Source: Shewanella sp. MBTL60-112-B2 (lineage in GTDB: Bacteria > Pseudomonadota > Gammaproteobacteria > Enterobacterales > Shewanellaceae). From it: a stretch of DNA of 64,000 nucleotides. Shown piece by piece: positions 54,725 through 63,788 of the stretch; position 1 is the stretch's first letter; every line of letters starts with the position of its first letter. Under the pieces are notes generated by a model, which had not been told where the DNA came from, did no database searches, and saw nothing but the letters and a program-made list of their open reading frames with translations. A program made the position numbers and the translations under genes. The stretch is from assembly GCF_019655055.1 (NCBI RefSeq), contig NZ_BPFA01000022.1, positions 18,237 through 82,236 on the forward strand, written 5' to 3'.

Positions 54725-55474
54725 TTAACCAAACTCTCCACTAACATAGCCCTGAGTTCTCTGATCTAGCGGGCGACTAAATATCTGTGTGGTTTCGCCA
54801 TGCTCAACCAGTTCTCCCATCCAGAAGAAGGCGGTCTTATCAGAGATCCGTTTGGCTTGGTTCATCGAATGAGTCACAATAACAATAGTGAATTGTTTGC
54901 GTAATTCATCCATCAACTCTTCAATTTTGTGAGTGGCTATCGGATCGAGTGCGCTGGTAGGTTCATCCATTAAAATAACCTCAGGCTTCATCGCGATAGT
55001 GCGAGCAATACAAAGGCGTTGCTGCTGCCCGCCTGATAAGCCAAATGCAGGGGTGTTTAACCTATCTTTTACTTCATCCCATAGGGCTGCACTACGCAAA
55101 GACTCCTCAACAGTATCGTCTAGCACTTGCTTATCTTTAATGCCTTGAGCTCTAAGTCCAAAAGCCACATTCTCATAGATACTCATTGGAAAAGGGTTAG
55201 GCTTTTGAAACACCATACCCACTCGCATTCTGAGATGTTTTACATCAATATCTTGATAGATATTGCTGCCATCAAACATCACATCGCCATTTATCTTCAC
55301 TCCAGCAACTAAATCATTCATACGGTTTAGTGTGCGCAGTAGAGTTGATTTACCGCAGCCTGATGGACCAATTAATGCGGTTACTTGGCGAGCAGGTATG
55401 GCTAATGAGATATTCTTTAGCGCATGGTTGTCGCCGTAAAATAGGTTTAAGTTGTTCACTTCTAGCTTATTCAT
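54725..55474 (-). CDS. pstB: Phosphate ABC transporter ATP-binding protein PstB
   Basis: ATPase of the high-affinity phosphate importer, 249 residues (E. coli 257). Walker [10 protein letters not shown] near residue 33, signature LSGGQQQRL near 147, Walker [13 protein letters not shown] near 167. Last of the pstSCAB cluster and 10 bp after pstA. No phoU follows. Confidence 0.97.
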   Translation of the reverse strand: MNKLEVNNLNLFYGDNHALKNISLAIPARQVTALIGPSGCGKSTLLRTLNRMNDLVAGVKINGDVMFDGSNIYQDIDVKHLRMRVGMVFQKPNPFPMSIYENVAFGLRAQGIKDKQVLDDTVEESLRSAALWDEVKDRLNTPAFGLSGGQQQRLCIARTIAMKPEVILMDEPTSALDPIATHKIEELMDELRKQFTIVIVTHSMNQAKRISDKTAFFWMGELVEHGETTQIFSRPLDQRTQGYVSGEFG

Positions 55475-55484
55475 GGAGATAACC

Positions 55485-56336
55485 TTACTTAGATGATTTA
55501 TTTAAACGTGAGGCAATCACTTTGGTTGCCATGTTTAATAACAGTACTAATACAATGAGTACGGTAGCGGTAGCATAAGCTTGATCCCACTCGTGCTGGG
55601 TAAACAGCTCTTGGGTTAGTTTATAAAGGTGAACAGTTAAGGTTCGGCCAGATTCCAAGACCGACTCAGGGATTTGAGTCACCATACCGGCAGTTAAAAA
55701 CACCGGCGCAGATTCACCAATTACGCGGCCAGTACTTAAAATAATCGAGGTCACTATACCTGGCAGAGCGCTTGGTAATACTAGGCGGCAGATGGTGTAG
55801 ATTTTAGAACTGCCCAGTGCATAACCGCCTTCGCGGTAGCTCATAGGTACGGATAGTAACGCTTCCTCTGTAGTGCGGATGATCACAGGCAAAATCAACA
55901 TAGCCAGTGTTAGCGCACCGGAAAGGATAGAAAACCCTAGCCCTAAGGTGGTGACAAAGAACGTCATACCAAATAGGCCGTAAACAATAGACGGAATACC
56001 CGCTAATGATTCGGTGCAGAAACGTATGACTTGTACCACTTTACTACCCGGGGCAGCATATTCGGTTAAGTAAATGGCCGTCATGATGCCAATTGGTGCG
56101 GCAAAGGTGAGTGATAGGCCAACCATATACACGGTGGAAACTATCATAGCCCAAATACCAGAGGCTTCGCCGATACGAGTATAGGCGCCTGTAATAAACT
56201 CCCAACTGACATGGTCAAGGCCGTTACTTAATATGTGCCAAACCACCCAGAGTAAAAATAGCAGCGTGGTTGCTGCTGCGCCCCAAATGGCACCCAGCAT
56301 CAATCTATCTTGAGTCTCTCGTGAAATTTGTATCAT
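55485..56336 (-). CDS. pstA: Phosphate ABC transporter permease PstA
   Basis: Inner-membrane permease, 283 residues (E. coli 296), six hydrophobic helices. The EAA-type cytoplasmic loop is [29 protein letters not shown] (in parts). Its ATG overlaps the pstC stop as TAATG, so translation is coupled. Confidence 0.96.
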   Translation of the reverse strand: MIQISRETQDRLMLGAIWGAAATTLLFLLWVVWHILSNGLDHVSWEFITGAYTRIGEASGIWAMIVSTVYMVGLSLTFAAPIGIMTAIYLTEYAAPGSKVVQVIRFCTESLAGIPSIVYGLFGMTFFVTTLGLGFSILSGALTLAMLILPVIIRTTEEALLSVPMSYREGGYALGSSKIYTICRLVLPSALPGIVTSIILSTGRVIGESAPVFLTAGMVTQIPESVLESGRTLTVHLYKLTQELFTQHEWDQAYATATVLIVLVLLLNMATKVIASRLNKSSK

Positions 56337-57241
56337 TAGTGAGCTCGTTTTCTGTTGAGATAAAGCAGTGAACCGTTTAGTAATACGATAAAGGCCAGTA
56401 ACACTATGCCTGTCGAGTATAGGGCGTTGGCATGGATCCCTGTGGCGTATGACATCTCCATGGCGATATTGGCAGTCAAGGTTCTAGCTGGCTCTAAAAT
56501 TGAGCCTGGCATGGCTGGAGCGTTGCCCATCACCATGATAATCGCCATAGTTTCGCCAATTGCGCGGGCGACACCTAAGGCTATGCCTGTGTAAATACCA
56601 CTGCGAGCCGCAGGAATAAGTACTTTGAATATACTGAAAATATGCGATGCACCTAATGCTAGTGCAGCTTCTTTGTATGTTGATGGCAACGCTCTAAGTG
56701 AGGTTTCTGAAATCGTAATAACCGTCGGTAAGATCATGATGGCTAATACAATGATACCGGCGAGTATGGTGTTGCCTGCTGGAATATTAAAAATGCTCTC
56801 GATGGCCGGTACGATAATGACCAAGCCGAAGAAGCCGTAAACCACAGATGGAATGCCTGCTAGCAACTCAACCGCTGGGCGGATAATATTGGCTAACCAG
56901 TTTGGTGCCAGCTCGGCAAGAAATACCGCCGTAAGTAACGCGATAGGTACACCAATGATGACTGCACCTGCGGTTGATATTAATGATGCCACCATCATAG
57001 GTAGCAGGCCGAATAGCGCTGGTGGCAGCCAGTCTTTACCGAGTAGCATTTCTGACACGCCAGCTTCTTTAAAAGCGGGTAGGCCTTCACTAAAAACAAA
57101 CCATCCAATGGTAGCAACTGAAAGTACGCCTACCATGGCGCAGCTTAAGAAAAGTAGATGAAAGCTCATCTCTTTCCAGTCATAGGACTTAGCGGGGGCA
57201 AGCTGCAATCCTTGGGGTTGTGCTTTACTGGCTGTAGTCAT
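56336..57241 (-). CDS. pstC: Phosphate ABC transporter permease PstC
   Basis: Inner-membrane permease partner of PstA, 301 residues (E. coli 319). The EAA loop is STYKEAALALGASHIFSIFKVLIPAA (in parts), and several transmembrane helices are seen. It lies 77 bp after pstS, across a strong hairpin, and overlaps pstA by one base. Confidence 0.96.
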   Translation of the reverse strand: MTTASKAQPQGLQLAPAKSYDWKEMSFHLLFLSCAMVGVLSVATIGWFVFSEGLPAFKEAGVSEMLLGKDWLPPALFGLLPMMVASLISTAGAVIIGVPIALLTAVFLAELAPNWLANIIRPAVELLAGIPSVVYGFFGLVIIVPAIESIFNIPAGNTILAGIIVLAIMILPTVITISETSLRALPSTYKEAALALGASHIFSIFKVLIPAARSGIYTGIALGVARAIGETMAIIMVMGNAPAMPGSILEPARTLTANIAMEMSYATGIHANALYSTGIVLLAFIVLLNGSLLYLNRKRAH

Positions 57242-57280
57242 GATTTAACCTATACATCTATGTAAAACTGAATCAATCGA

Positions 57281-57306
57281 TACAGAGGAACCGCTGTTCC
57301 TCTGTA
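57281..57306 (-). other. Hairpin between pstS and pstC
   Basis: An 11-bp perfect stem, TACAGAGGAAC and GTTCCTCTGTA, with a four-base loop, in the pstS-pstC gap. No T run follows in the reading direction. Such stems often protect the upstream mRNA, which would favour high PstS output over the membrane subunits. Confidence 0.7.
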
Positions 57307-57318
57307 TTTAAGGTGATG

Positions 57319-58128
57319 TTACTGAACGCGGATGTAGCCTTCTTCAGCCACAATCTTCTGTCCATCTTCAGAGAGAATGTATTCAATGAAGTTGTTGGCA
57401 TTGTCTGGTGCGTTTTTATCAATTAATACGATAAAAGGGCGAGCTATTTGGTAGTCACCAGTAGCAATGTTGTCATCGGTCGCTGCTACACCGTTTACAT
57501 CGATAGCGCGCAAACTGCTATCAACGCTACCTAGCGATATATAACCAATTGCGTAAGGATTGTTGGCAACTATCGTCTTAATCATGCCGTTGCCGTTACC
57601 AACCTGAGCCGTTGGTGAAATAGCAGTTACTTTATGGCCGTTAATAGTGCGCTGTAGTTTCATAATCTCTTCAAACGCGCCACGAGTCCCCGAGCCGTTT
57701 TCACGAGTCACCACAACGATAGGGCGAGATTCGCCACCGACTTGGCTCCAGTTTTTAATTTCACCACGGTAAATCTTAGATATTTGTTCTTGAGTTAGAT
57801 TTTTTACCGGGTTGGCATTATTTACAGCGGCTGCAATACCGTCGCGGGCAATGACAACTTCTTTGGTATCACTGTTAAGTTCGTTGTCTTTCACATTGCG
57901 TGAAGACATGCCGATCATGCTGGTACCATCTTTCGCGGCACGAATACCAGCTGACGAGCCAGTACTTTGTACTTCCACACTGGTGTTAGTGTTGTTTTGA
58001 TAATTCTCTGCTAGCACTTCCATTACATGGGCTACAGACGTTGAACCTGATACTGTTACTGTGCTTGCCTGAGCAAGTGGTGCTGTCATTAGACCTACTG
58101 CGGTTAACAAGCCAAATACTTTTTTCAT
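57319..58128 (-). CDS. pstS: Phosphate-binding periplasmic protein PstS
   Basis: Solute-binding protein of the Pst importer, 269 residues from the ATG at 58128 (a GTG four codons earlier is less likely). The signal peptide KKVFGLLTAVGLMTAPLAQA is clear. Phosphate-binding segments are SGSTSVAHV, TGSSAGIRAAKDGT, IARDGIAAAV and TRENGSGTRGAFEE. It is shorter than E. coli PstS (about 321 in the mature form), which fits the Vibrio/Shewanella type. It is preceded by a good Pho box. Confidence 0.95.
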   Translation of the reverse strand: MKKVFGLLTAVGLMTAPLAQASTVTVSGSTSVAHVMEVLAENYQNNTNTSVEVQSTGSSAGIRAAKDGTSMIGMSSRNVKDNELNSDTKEVVIARDGIAAAVNNANPVKNLTQEQISKIYRGEIKNWSQVGGESRPIVVVTRENGSGTRGAFEEIMKLQRTINGHKVTAISPTAQVGNGNGMIKTIVANNPYAIGYISLGSVDSSLRAIDVNGVAATDDNIATGDYQIARPFIVLIDKNAPDNANNFIEYILSEDGQKIVAEEGYIRVQ

Positions 58129-58225
58129 TACGATTTCCACTCTATTGTTTGGTCGCTTAGATACGAGTTATTTACAAAACCAAGTTAATGCCTCACTGAA
58201 GGCAAGCGCATTAAGACAGAGAAAT

Positions 58226-58243
58226 ATGACAGTTATGTGACTG
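58226..58243 (-). promoter_or_regulatory. Pho box upstream of pstS
   Basis: On the minus strand CAGTCACATAACTGTCAT matches the PhoB consensus (two CTGTCAT-type repeats spaced by four AT-rich bases) at all but one position. A third partial repeat follows. It lies about 100 bp before the pstS start, so phosphate-starvation control by PhoB/PhoR is expected. Confidence 0.75.
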
Positions 58244-58680
58244 CGGTTCGGAGTGGCTGACGCTGAAAAGCGGTTTAATTGTTTATTAGTCTTTACTGTT
58301 TTAAATGAGGGATTTGTTTTTTGTTACATGAACAATAATTCAGATAGAGTTTCTTAAGTGACGAAAGATATTGCTCGAGATAGCTATAGATGGGCTTTGC
58401 AGGAGAATAATGCAATATCGGATTTATTGAGCTGAGCTAATGTTCACTTCGGGTTAAGCTAAATTTAACAATTGGTGAGGGCAAATATGTTATGTTTCGG
58501 TTATTAGAACGCAGGATAAATTTATTATTAAACTTTTATGACAATATGTGTTTGCCACATATTTGTACCAATCATCAGTAACAATAATCGATGTATTCAA
58601 ATCAATGTCATTTTTTTGCGGCTATCCTCAATACGCAGGCATGACTTAATCTCATTTAAAAACTTAATAAAGGTACTCCT
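58244..58680. other. Remainder of the pstS-antiporter divergent gap
   Basis: AT-rich, about 440 bp, no gene or repeat seen. It should carry the antiporter promoter near its right end; boxes were not assigned with confidence. Confidence 0.35.
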
Positions 58681-59877
58681 ATGACGACTGAAATGGTCAT
58701 GATTGGTATGTCTGTTCTGATATTAGTCGGCATTTTACTGCATCACCCTTCGCGAACTTTAGGTATCCCCTCATTACTGATCTTTATGGGGGTAGGCCTC
58801 ATGCTAGGTAACGGTGAGTTTAACTTCGTCTATGATGATTTAGATAAAACAGCCTGGATAGGTGGGCTAGCGCTGAACATGATTGTGTTTGTCGGCGGTA
58901 TTAATACCTCAACCGATAAAATCAAAGTTGCCTATAAAGAAGGTGGCGTGCTGGCCTCATTTGGCGTGCTGTTTACCACACTAATTTTTGCCGTCATCTT
59001 GTATGGTCTGCTGGACTTCGACTTTATTACCTGCCTTCTTTTTGCCGCTATAGTGTCATCCACCGATGCTGCAGCTGTGTTTTCTATTATTGAATCTAAA
59101 AAGCTTAAGCTAAAAGAGCAAACCGATACCGTATTGGAGTTTGAGTCGGCGACCAATGACCCGGTAGCTATGTTGTTGGTGATATTTTTAACCGATATGG
59201 CGCTTTCAAGCAGCAAGAGTGTGGTCGCATCTGAAATTGCCATCGAGCTGGTCACTCAAATTGGTGTGGCAATGGTCGTTGGTTGGCTGGTGGCTAAAGT
59301 CGCGGTATTGTTGCTTAATCGCATTCATCTATCTGAGTTTGGTCTTATTCCTGTATTTGTGCTCGCCAGCTTTGTGGTGGCAACCTACGGCGCAGAGATG
59401 CTAGGGGGCAACATCTTATTGGCTTCTTATATTGCTGGTGTAGTGATCGGAAATGGTATTAAGCGCGGGCAGTTAGTTAATCAGCATTTCTTCAATAGCT
59501 TATCTTGGCTGGCTCAGGCATTGATGTTTATTGTATTGGGCTTACAGATCTTCCCGCAGTCATTAGCAGCGGTATTTGTGAGTTCATTATTACCTGCAGT
59601 ATTGTTAATCCTGGTTGCTAGGCCATTGGCAGTACAGCTTTGTTATCTGCCATTTGTTAAAGCGAGTTGGAAAAAACGATTGTTTATCTCTTCCATTGGC
59701 TTAAAGGGGGCTACGCCCATTGTATTTGCATTGATCCCTGCCGCTGCAGGAGTGCCTGGGGCGCTAGATATTGTGCATATGGTTTTCTTTATCGTACTAT
59801 TTTCCGTCTTTATTCAAGGGGGGGCTATAGCGCCCTTGGCGAACAAGCTCGGCCTGAATAGTGCAGATAAAGAGTAA
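58681..59877 (+). CDS. CPA1-family cation/proton antiporter
   Basis: Inner-membrane cation:proton antiporter related to NhaP2/CvrA, 398 residues with about 12 hydrophobic helices. Hallmarks are ALNMIVFVGGINT, SSTDAAAVFSII, and the ion-binding core EFESATNDPVAMLL with the conserved ND pair near residue 160. It lacks the C-terminal TrkA_C/RCK regulatory region found in 570-residue NhaP2/CvrA, so it is a short form. Sodium or potassium specificity is not readable. AAGG precedes the ATG. Divergent from pst. Confidence 0.85.
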   Translation: MTTEMVMIGMSVLILVGILLHHPSRTLGIPSLLIFMGVGLMLGNGEFNFVYDDLDKTAWIGGLALNMIVFVGGINTSTDKIKVAYKEGGVLASFGVLFTTLIFAVILYGLLDFDFITCLLFAAIVSSTDAAAVFSIIESKKLKLKEQTDTVLEFESATNDPVAMLLVIFLTDMALSSSKSVVASEIAIELVTQIGVAMVVGWLVAKVAVLLLNRIHLSEFGLIPVFVLASFVVATYGAEMLGGNILLASYIAGVVIGNGIKRGQLVNQHFFNSLSWLAQALMFIVLGLQIFPQSLAAVFVSSLLPAVLLILVARPLAVQLCYLPFVKASWKKRLFISSIGLKGATPIVFALIPAAAGVPGALDIVHMVFFIVLFSVFIQGGAIAPLANKLGLNSADKE

Positions 59878-59885
59878 TGACTCAC

Positions 59886-60083
59886 CTAAGCTGAGGCGAC
59901 TGCTAAGGTATTTTTAGATTCGATACCTTTCCAAACTTTCTCGTGGAAATAGAACACTACTGTGTTGACTGCTGGCTCGATTAACGCCACTGCACCACCT
60001 ATGACTACGCTTCCGGTTAATAGGTAAGTGATAGTAAAAGCTACACCAAAGTGAAGTATCGCAAAAGTCATGGTTTTAATCAT
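59886..60083 (-). CDS. DUF2061 family small membrane protein
   Basis: A 65-residue protein with two hydrophobic helices (FAILHFGVAFTITYLLTGS and VVIGGAVALIEPAVNTVVFYF, in part), then the basic stretch HEKVWKGIE, the DUF2061 pattern. Function unknown. AGGGGGA precedes the ATG. A near-perfect Fur box overlaps its promoter region (60110-60130), 27 bp upstream of the start, so iron represses it in all likelihood. Confidence 0.85.
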   Translation of the reverse strand: MIKTMTFAILHFGVAFTITYLLTGSVVIGGAVALIEPAVNTVVFYFHEKVWKGIESKNTLAVASA

Positions 60084-60109
60084 TGTAGGTCCCCCTGTTT
60101 AAGTTGATT

Positions 60110-60130
60110 AAATGATAATGGTTATCATTT
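60110..60130. promoter_or_regulatory. Fur box upstream of the DUF2061 gene
   Basis: AAATGATAA at the left and TTATCATTT at the right, with centre TGG, form a 21-bp near-perfect palindrome that matches the Fur consensus (GATAATGATAATCATTATC type) in its half-sites. It sits 27 bp before the DUF2061 start, where a repressor would block transcription. Confidence 0.85.
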
Positions 60131-60257
60131 GCAATTGTAAGGGGTTTATATAGATTAGTTTGATTGGATTTGTCGATTGAAAAGATGCTTTGGTTATAAA
60201 CCCATCAATACTGATGGGTTTATCAGTTTTACTATTTAGCTGCCTAACGCGAGATCA

Positions 60258-61160
60258 TTAATAGTGCCAAGGGAATGAAGAGAAGTCTTGATCGCGTTTT
60301 TCTAAGAATGCATCACGTCCCTCACGTGCTTCTTCAGTCCCGTAAGCTAAACGAGTTGCTTCGCCTGCGAACAGCTGCTGACCAACTAGGCCGTCATCTG
60401 GTAGGTTAAAGCCATACTTCAACATGCGCATTGCAGTTGGTGACTTAGAGTTAATCTCTTTAGCCCACTTTAATGCTTCAACTTCTAACTCTTGATGTGG
60501 TATTGCGCGGTTAACCATACCCATATCAAATGCTTCTTCAGCTGTGTAGTTAAAGCCTAAGAAGAAGATTTCACGAGCACGCTTCTGACCAATCATTTTA
60601 GCTAGGTAAGCACTGCCGTAACCTGAATCAAAGCTACCTACATCTGGGTCAGTTTGCTTAAATACCGCGTGCTCTTTTGAAGCAAGAGTAAGATCGCACA
60701 CCACATGTAAGCTATGACCACCGCCAACAGCCCAGCCAGGGACTACTGCGATAACCACTTTAGGCATAAAACGGATTAGGCGTTGTACTTCTAATATGTG
60801 TAAACGTCCCATACGAGCTACATCAGGCGTGCCTTCTTCGGCACCTTCATACTTGTAACCATCTTTACCGCGAATACGTTGATCACCACCGGCACTGAAA
60901 GACCATTGACCTTTTGCCGATGGGCCATTACCCGTTAATAGTACACAACCTATATCAGACCATTGGCGTGCATGGTCAAGTGCGGTATAGAGTTCATCGA
61001 CGGTCTTAGGGCGAAACGAGTTTAAGCAGTCAGGACGACTAATTGCAATACGCACAGTGCCCTGATCTTTGGCTCTGTGGTAGGTAACATCTTCAAAATC
61101 AAATCCAGGAACAACATCCCATAATTCGGGATCAAAAATGTCAGATACTTGTTGTGTCAT
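60258..61160 (-). CDS. menB: 1,4-dihydroxy-2-naphthoyl-CoA synthase MenB
   Basis: Crotonase-fold ring-closing enzyme of menaquinone synthesis, 300 residues (E. coli 285). The signature region is SFSAGGDQRIRGKDGY, with the AVVPGWAVGGGHSLHVVCDLTLAS segment (in part) and FKQTDPDVGSFDSGYGSAYLAK for the active site, and a C-terminal EGRDAFLEKRDQDFSSFPWHY. It is a single gene; no other men genes are in the window. Menaquinone is central to Shewanella anaerobic respiration. Confidence 0.96.
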   Translation of the reverse strand: MTQQVSDIFDPELWDVVPGFDFEDVTYHRAKDQGTVRIAISRPDCLNSFRPKTVDELYTALDHARQWSDIGCVLLTGNGPSAKGQWSFSAGGDQRIRGKDGYKYEGAEEGTPDVARMGRLHILEVQRLIRFMPKVVIAVVPGWAVGGGHSLHVVCDLTLASKEHAVFKQTDPDVGSFDSGYGSAYLAKMIGQKRAREIFFLGFNYTAEEAFDMGMVNRAIPHQELEVEALKWAKEINSKSPTAMRMLKYGFNLPDDGLVGQQLFAGEATRLAYGTEEAREGRDAFLEKRDQDFSSFPWHY

Positions 61161-61312
61161 GAGCCTATAGCCTTTTACTTGGTTGAAATACCGTAATAGT
61201 TAAAGGCTAGGCTTAATCAGATCTCAGGTCAATCTAGTTTATGTGGTAACTGAGATCTGTTTCATTATCTATTTATGCCACTATATCTATTAAAGCTTAA
61301 GCAACTGTGCCG

Positions 61313-61666
61313 CTAGTTAAGTTTATCGCAGATATAGGTTTGGTTTTCTTTGCTAAATGCAGAGTGGCTGTTTGCACCACTGCCACAGAATTCATCTTTA
61401 AAATCGTCGAGTTTAGCCTGTGACTGAGTTATGAGCTTCAGTGCTTGCTGCTCGGTTGTTGAAAGGCGATCGGCGATATCTGTTTTTAACAAATCGACTC
61501 TATCGTCAATACGTTGAATCTGGGTGCCTGTCATGCTGTCCAGCTTGTCTTCTGCCTGTTGATAAATCCCTTGAACCTCCGCAATCGGCTCATCCAAGGT
61601 GTCTGTTTCGGTATAAAGGTAGTAAAGAGTGCCGGCAATTATTGCCAATATGATCCAGCCCTTCAT
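61313..61666 (-). CDS. Hypothetical single-pass membrane protein with coiled coil
   Basis: Not recognised. 117 residues: an N-terminal membrane helix (GWIILAIIAGTLYYLY), then an acidic stretch and a long helical region rich in Gln, Asp and Lys (TQIQRIDDRVDLLKTDIADRL and on to KLDDFKDEF) that reads as a coiled coil. Two cysteines are near the end (FCGSG, YICDKLN). It may be periplasmic and anchored. It is divergent from ccoG, with 88 bp between start codons, and may share regulation. Confidence 0.55.
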   Translation of the reverse strand: MKGWIILAIIAGTLYYLYTETDTLDEPIAEVQGIYQQAEDKLDSMTGTQIQRIDDRVDLLKTDIADRLSTTEQQALKLITQSQAKLDDFKDEFCGSGANSHSAFSKENQTYICDKLN

Positions 61667-61754
61667 ATTTTAGTCCTATGTAGGTGAATAACTTGTAGTA
61701 TAGGCGTTATAATAAGCTAGTTTTCTTGCAATATTAAAGCTGTAAGGCTGCAAA

Positions 61755-63176
61755 ATGAACGCTGAACAAAATAAAAAAGACTTCTCTAAAACTGAAAGAA
61801 TCAAAATCCACCAACCCGATGCGGCTAAAGCCGACCGCTTTAATCCGCGTAACCGTATCTATGTTCGAGCTGTAGAAGGCTTATGGACCACTTTACGTCG
61901 TCGCTTGGGCTGGATAGCGATGCTATTCTTTTTACTCTTACCTTGGATCCCTTGGGGTGACCGTCAAGCTGTTTGGTTTAATCTTGCAGAGCAAAAATTT
62001 CATGTCTTTGGTTTAACGATATGGCCGCAAGACTTTACCTTGTTAGCAGCATTATTAATGATTGCGGCTTTTGGGTTGTTTTTCATTACCACATATTTAG
62101 GCAGAGTATGGTGCGGCTATACCTGCCCGCAAACAGTTTGGACTTTTATCTTTATTTGGTTTGAAGAAAAGTTAGAAGGTTCGCGTAATAAACGTATCAA
62201 GCTCGACCAAATGCCATGGAGCTTCAACAAACTATGGCGAAAAACGGCGAAACACGCATCCTGGTTGTTAATCTCTTTGCTTACAGCAATGACATTCGTC
62301 TCCTACTTCGTACCCACTAGTGAAGTATATATAGAGGTATTCACCTTAAATGCCAGTGGTTCGATTTACTTCTGGGTTATCTTCTTCACCTTTGCGACCT
62401 ATGGTAATGCAGGTTGGATGCGCGAGATCATGTGTTTGCATATGTGTCCTTATGCCCGTTTTCAGTCTGCGATGTTCGACAAGAACACTTATATAGTTGG
62501 TTATGATGCTCAGCGTGGTGAAGCGCGTGGACCAAGATCAAGAAAGGCTGACCCTAAAGCAATGGGGCTGGGTGACTGTATTGACTGTGACTTATGCGTG
62601 CAGGTATGCCCGACAGGTATCGATATCCGAAATGGTTTGCAATACGAATGTATTAACTGCGGTGCTTGTATTGATGCCTGCGATACCACAATGGAACGTA
62701 TGGGGTATGAAAAAGGCCTTATTAGTTACACCACAGAGAATAAACTAGAAGGGATTAAACAGAAGGTACTTCGACCTAAGCTTGTTGGTTATGGTGTTGT
62801 GCTCTCGGTAATGATTTTAGTGTTTATCTATGCAACGGCAACGATAGCGCCAATTCGTATTGATGTTATTCGAGATAGAAACCAACTGTTCAGAGAAACA
62901 GATGACGGATTGATTGAGAATACCTTTACTCTGAAGATCCTCAATAAGACAGAGAGCAGCCACTTATATAAGATGAGTGTAGAGGGGTTAGCTAACTATG
63001 ATTGGATTGGACCACAAGAAGTGAAAATAGAAGGTGGAGAGGTGTTAACTCTACCTATCAGTGTCGCTGTAGACCCCGTTGACCTATCGAGAGCTATGAC
63101 CCATATCAACTTTAAAGTGGTTACGGATGATGGTGAGATAGAAGCGAAGCAAGAGTCTCGCTTCTTCGGTAACTAA
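61755..63176 (+). CDS. ccoG: Cytochrome c oxidase accessory protein CcoG (FixG/RdxA)
   Basis: Membrane iron-sulfur protein needed for cbb3 oxidase assembly (copper reduction), 473 residues. N-terminal helices (about 50-200) include RVWCGYTCPQTVWTFIFIWFEEKLEG in parts; two ferredoxin-type clusters are CIDCDLCVQVCPTG and CINCGACIDACDTTM near 275-315. A C-terminal immunoglobulin-like periplasmic domain follows a last helix near 345. AAGG precedes the ATG. No cbb3 structural genes are in the window. A terminator follows. Confidence 0.95.
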   Translation: MNAEQNKKDFSKTERIKIHQPDAAKADRFNPRNRIYVRAVEGLWTTLRRRLGWIAMLFFLLLPWIPWGDRQAVWFNLAEQKFHVFGLTIWPQDFTLLAALLMIAAFGLFFITTYLGRVWCGYTCPQTVWTFIFIWFEEKLEGSRNKRIKLDQMPWSFNKLWRKTAKHASWLLISLLTAMTFVSYFVPTSEVYIEVFTLNASGSIYFWVIFFTFATYGNAGWMREIMCLHMCPYARFQSAMFDKNTYIVGYDAQRGEARGPRSRKADPKAMGLGDCIDCDLCVQVCPTGIDIRNGLQYECINCGACIDACDTTMERMGYEKGLISYTTENKLEGIKQKVLRPKLVGYGVVLSVMILVFIYATATIAPIRIDVIRDRNQLFRETDDGLIENTFTLKILNKTESSHLYKMSVEGLANYDWIGPQEVKIEGGEVLTLPISVAVDPVDLSRAMTHINFKVVTDDGEIEAKQESRFFGN

Positions 63177-63197
63177 CTTTATTACTGTAAAGTAGAT

Positions 63198-63224
63198 AAA
63201 AAGGGGCTTTTAGCCCCTTTTTTG
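63198..63224 (+). terminator. Terminator after ccoG
   Basis: AAAGGGGCT (63200-63208) pairs with AGCCCCTTT (63212-63220), followed by TTT, 22 bp after the stop. Confidence 0.92.
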
Positions 63225-63285
63225 TACGTATCGTTTGATAACTATTCGTTTGATTCGAAAACGCTAATTTTATTGAAAACTGCCC

Positions 63286-63313
63286 TTGCGCTTTAATCTC
63301 ACATCCCTATAAT
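63286..63313 (+). promoter_or_regulatory. rrn promoter 1
   Basis: TTGCGC (63286-63291), 16-base spacer, TATAAT (63308-63313), then a GCGCATCC discriminator, the typical stringently controlled rrn promoter pattern. It lies about 480 bp before 16S. Confidence 0.8.
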
Positions 63314-63501
63314 GCGCATCCACTGACACGGCACTGCAGGCCAACTAGCTAAACGAAAGCTTAGGTAGAACGGGACTTGCAGCAGTGTTAGAGAGATTAA
63401 CTTCTTCGGGAATTAGCCTCAGGTGACAAACGCTTTAAGAGCTTCGAATGATGTGCCTTGTATAAAGAATCATCGCTTGAAAAACTTCTTAAAATAAGCG
63501 C

Positions 63502-63529
63502 TTGACGCCGACACTAGGAAGTGTAGAAT
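63502..63529 (+). promoter_or_regulatory. rrn promoter 2
   Basis: TTGACG (63502-63507), 16-base spacer, TAGAAT (63524-63529), then ACGCCTCC, with an AT-rich stretch upstream as UP element. It lies about 260 bp before 16S. Confidence 0.85.
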
Positions 63530-63601
63530 ACGCCTCCTCAAGCCAACGACCTAGCGTCTTAGGCTGCTAACTGAGAGACTCGTTCTTAATAGGATTAGCA
63601 C

Positions 63602-63613
63602 CGCTCTTTAACA
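63602..63613 (+). promoter_or_regulatory. rrn boxA antitermination element
   Basis: CGCTCTTTAACA matches the boxA sequence that loads the Nus antitermination complex on rRNA transcripts; it lies in the 16S leader. Confidence 0.85.
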
Positions 63614-63788
63614 ATATGACAAGCAAATCTGTGTGGACACTCACAGAGATTAAGTTATTCGAAATTGTCTCTCACGAGGCAATCAAAAAATTACTTAATG
63701 AATGAGTGTTCATAGCAATATGTAATACAGAATTCGTTGAGCCGCTGATTTAACCTTACTTGTAAGGTGGATGAAGCAAACAAAACTT

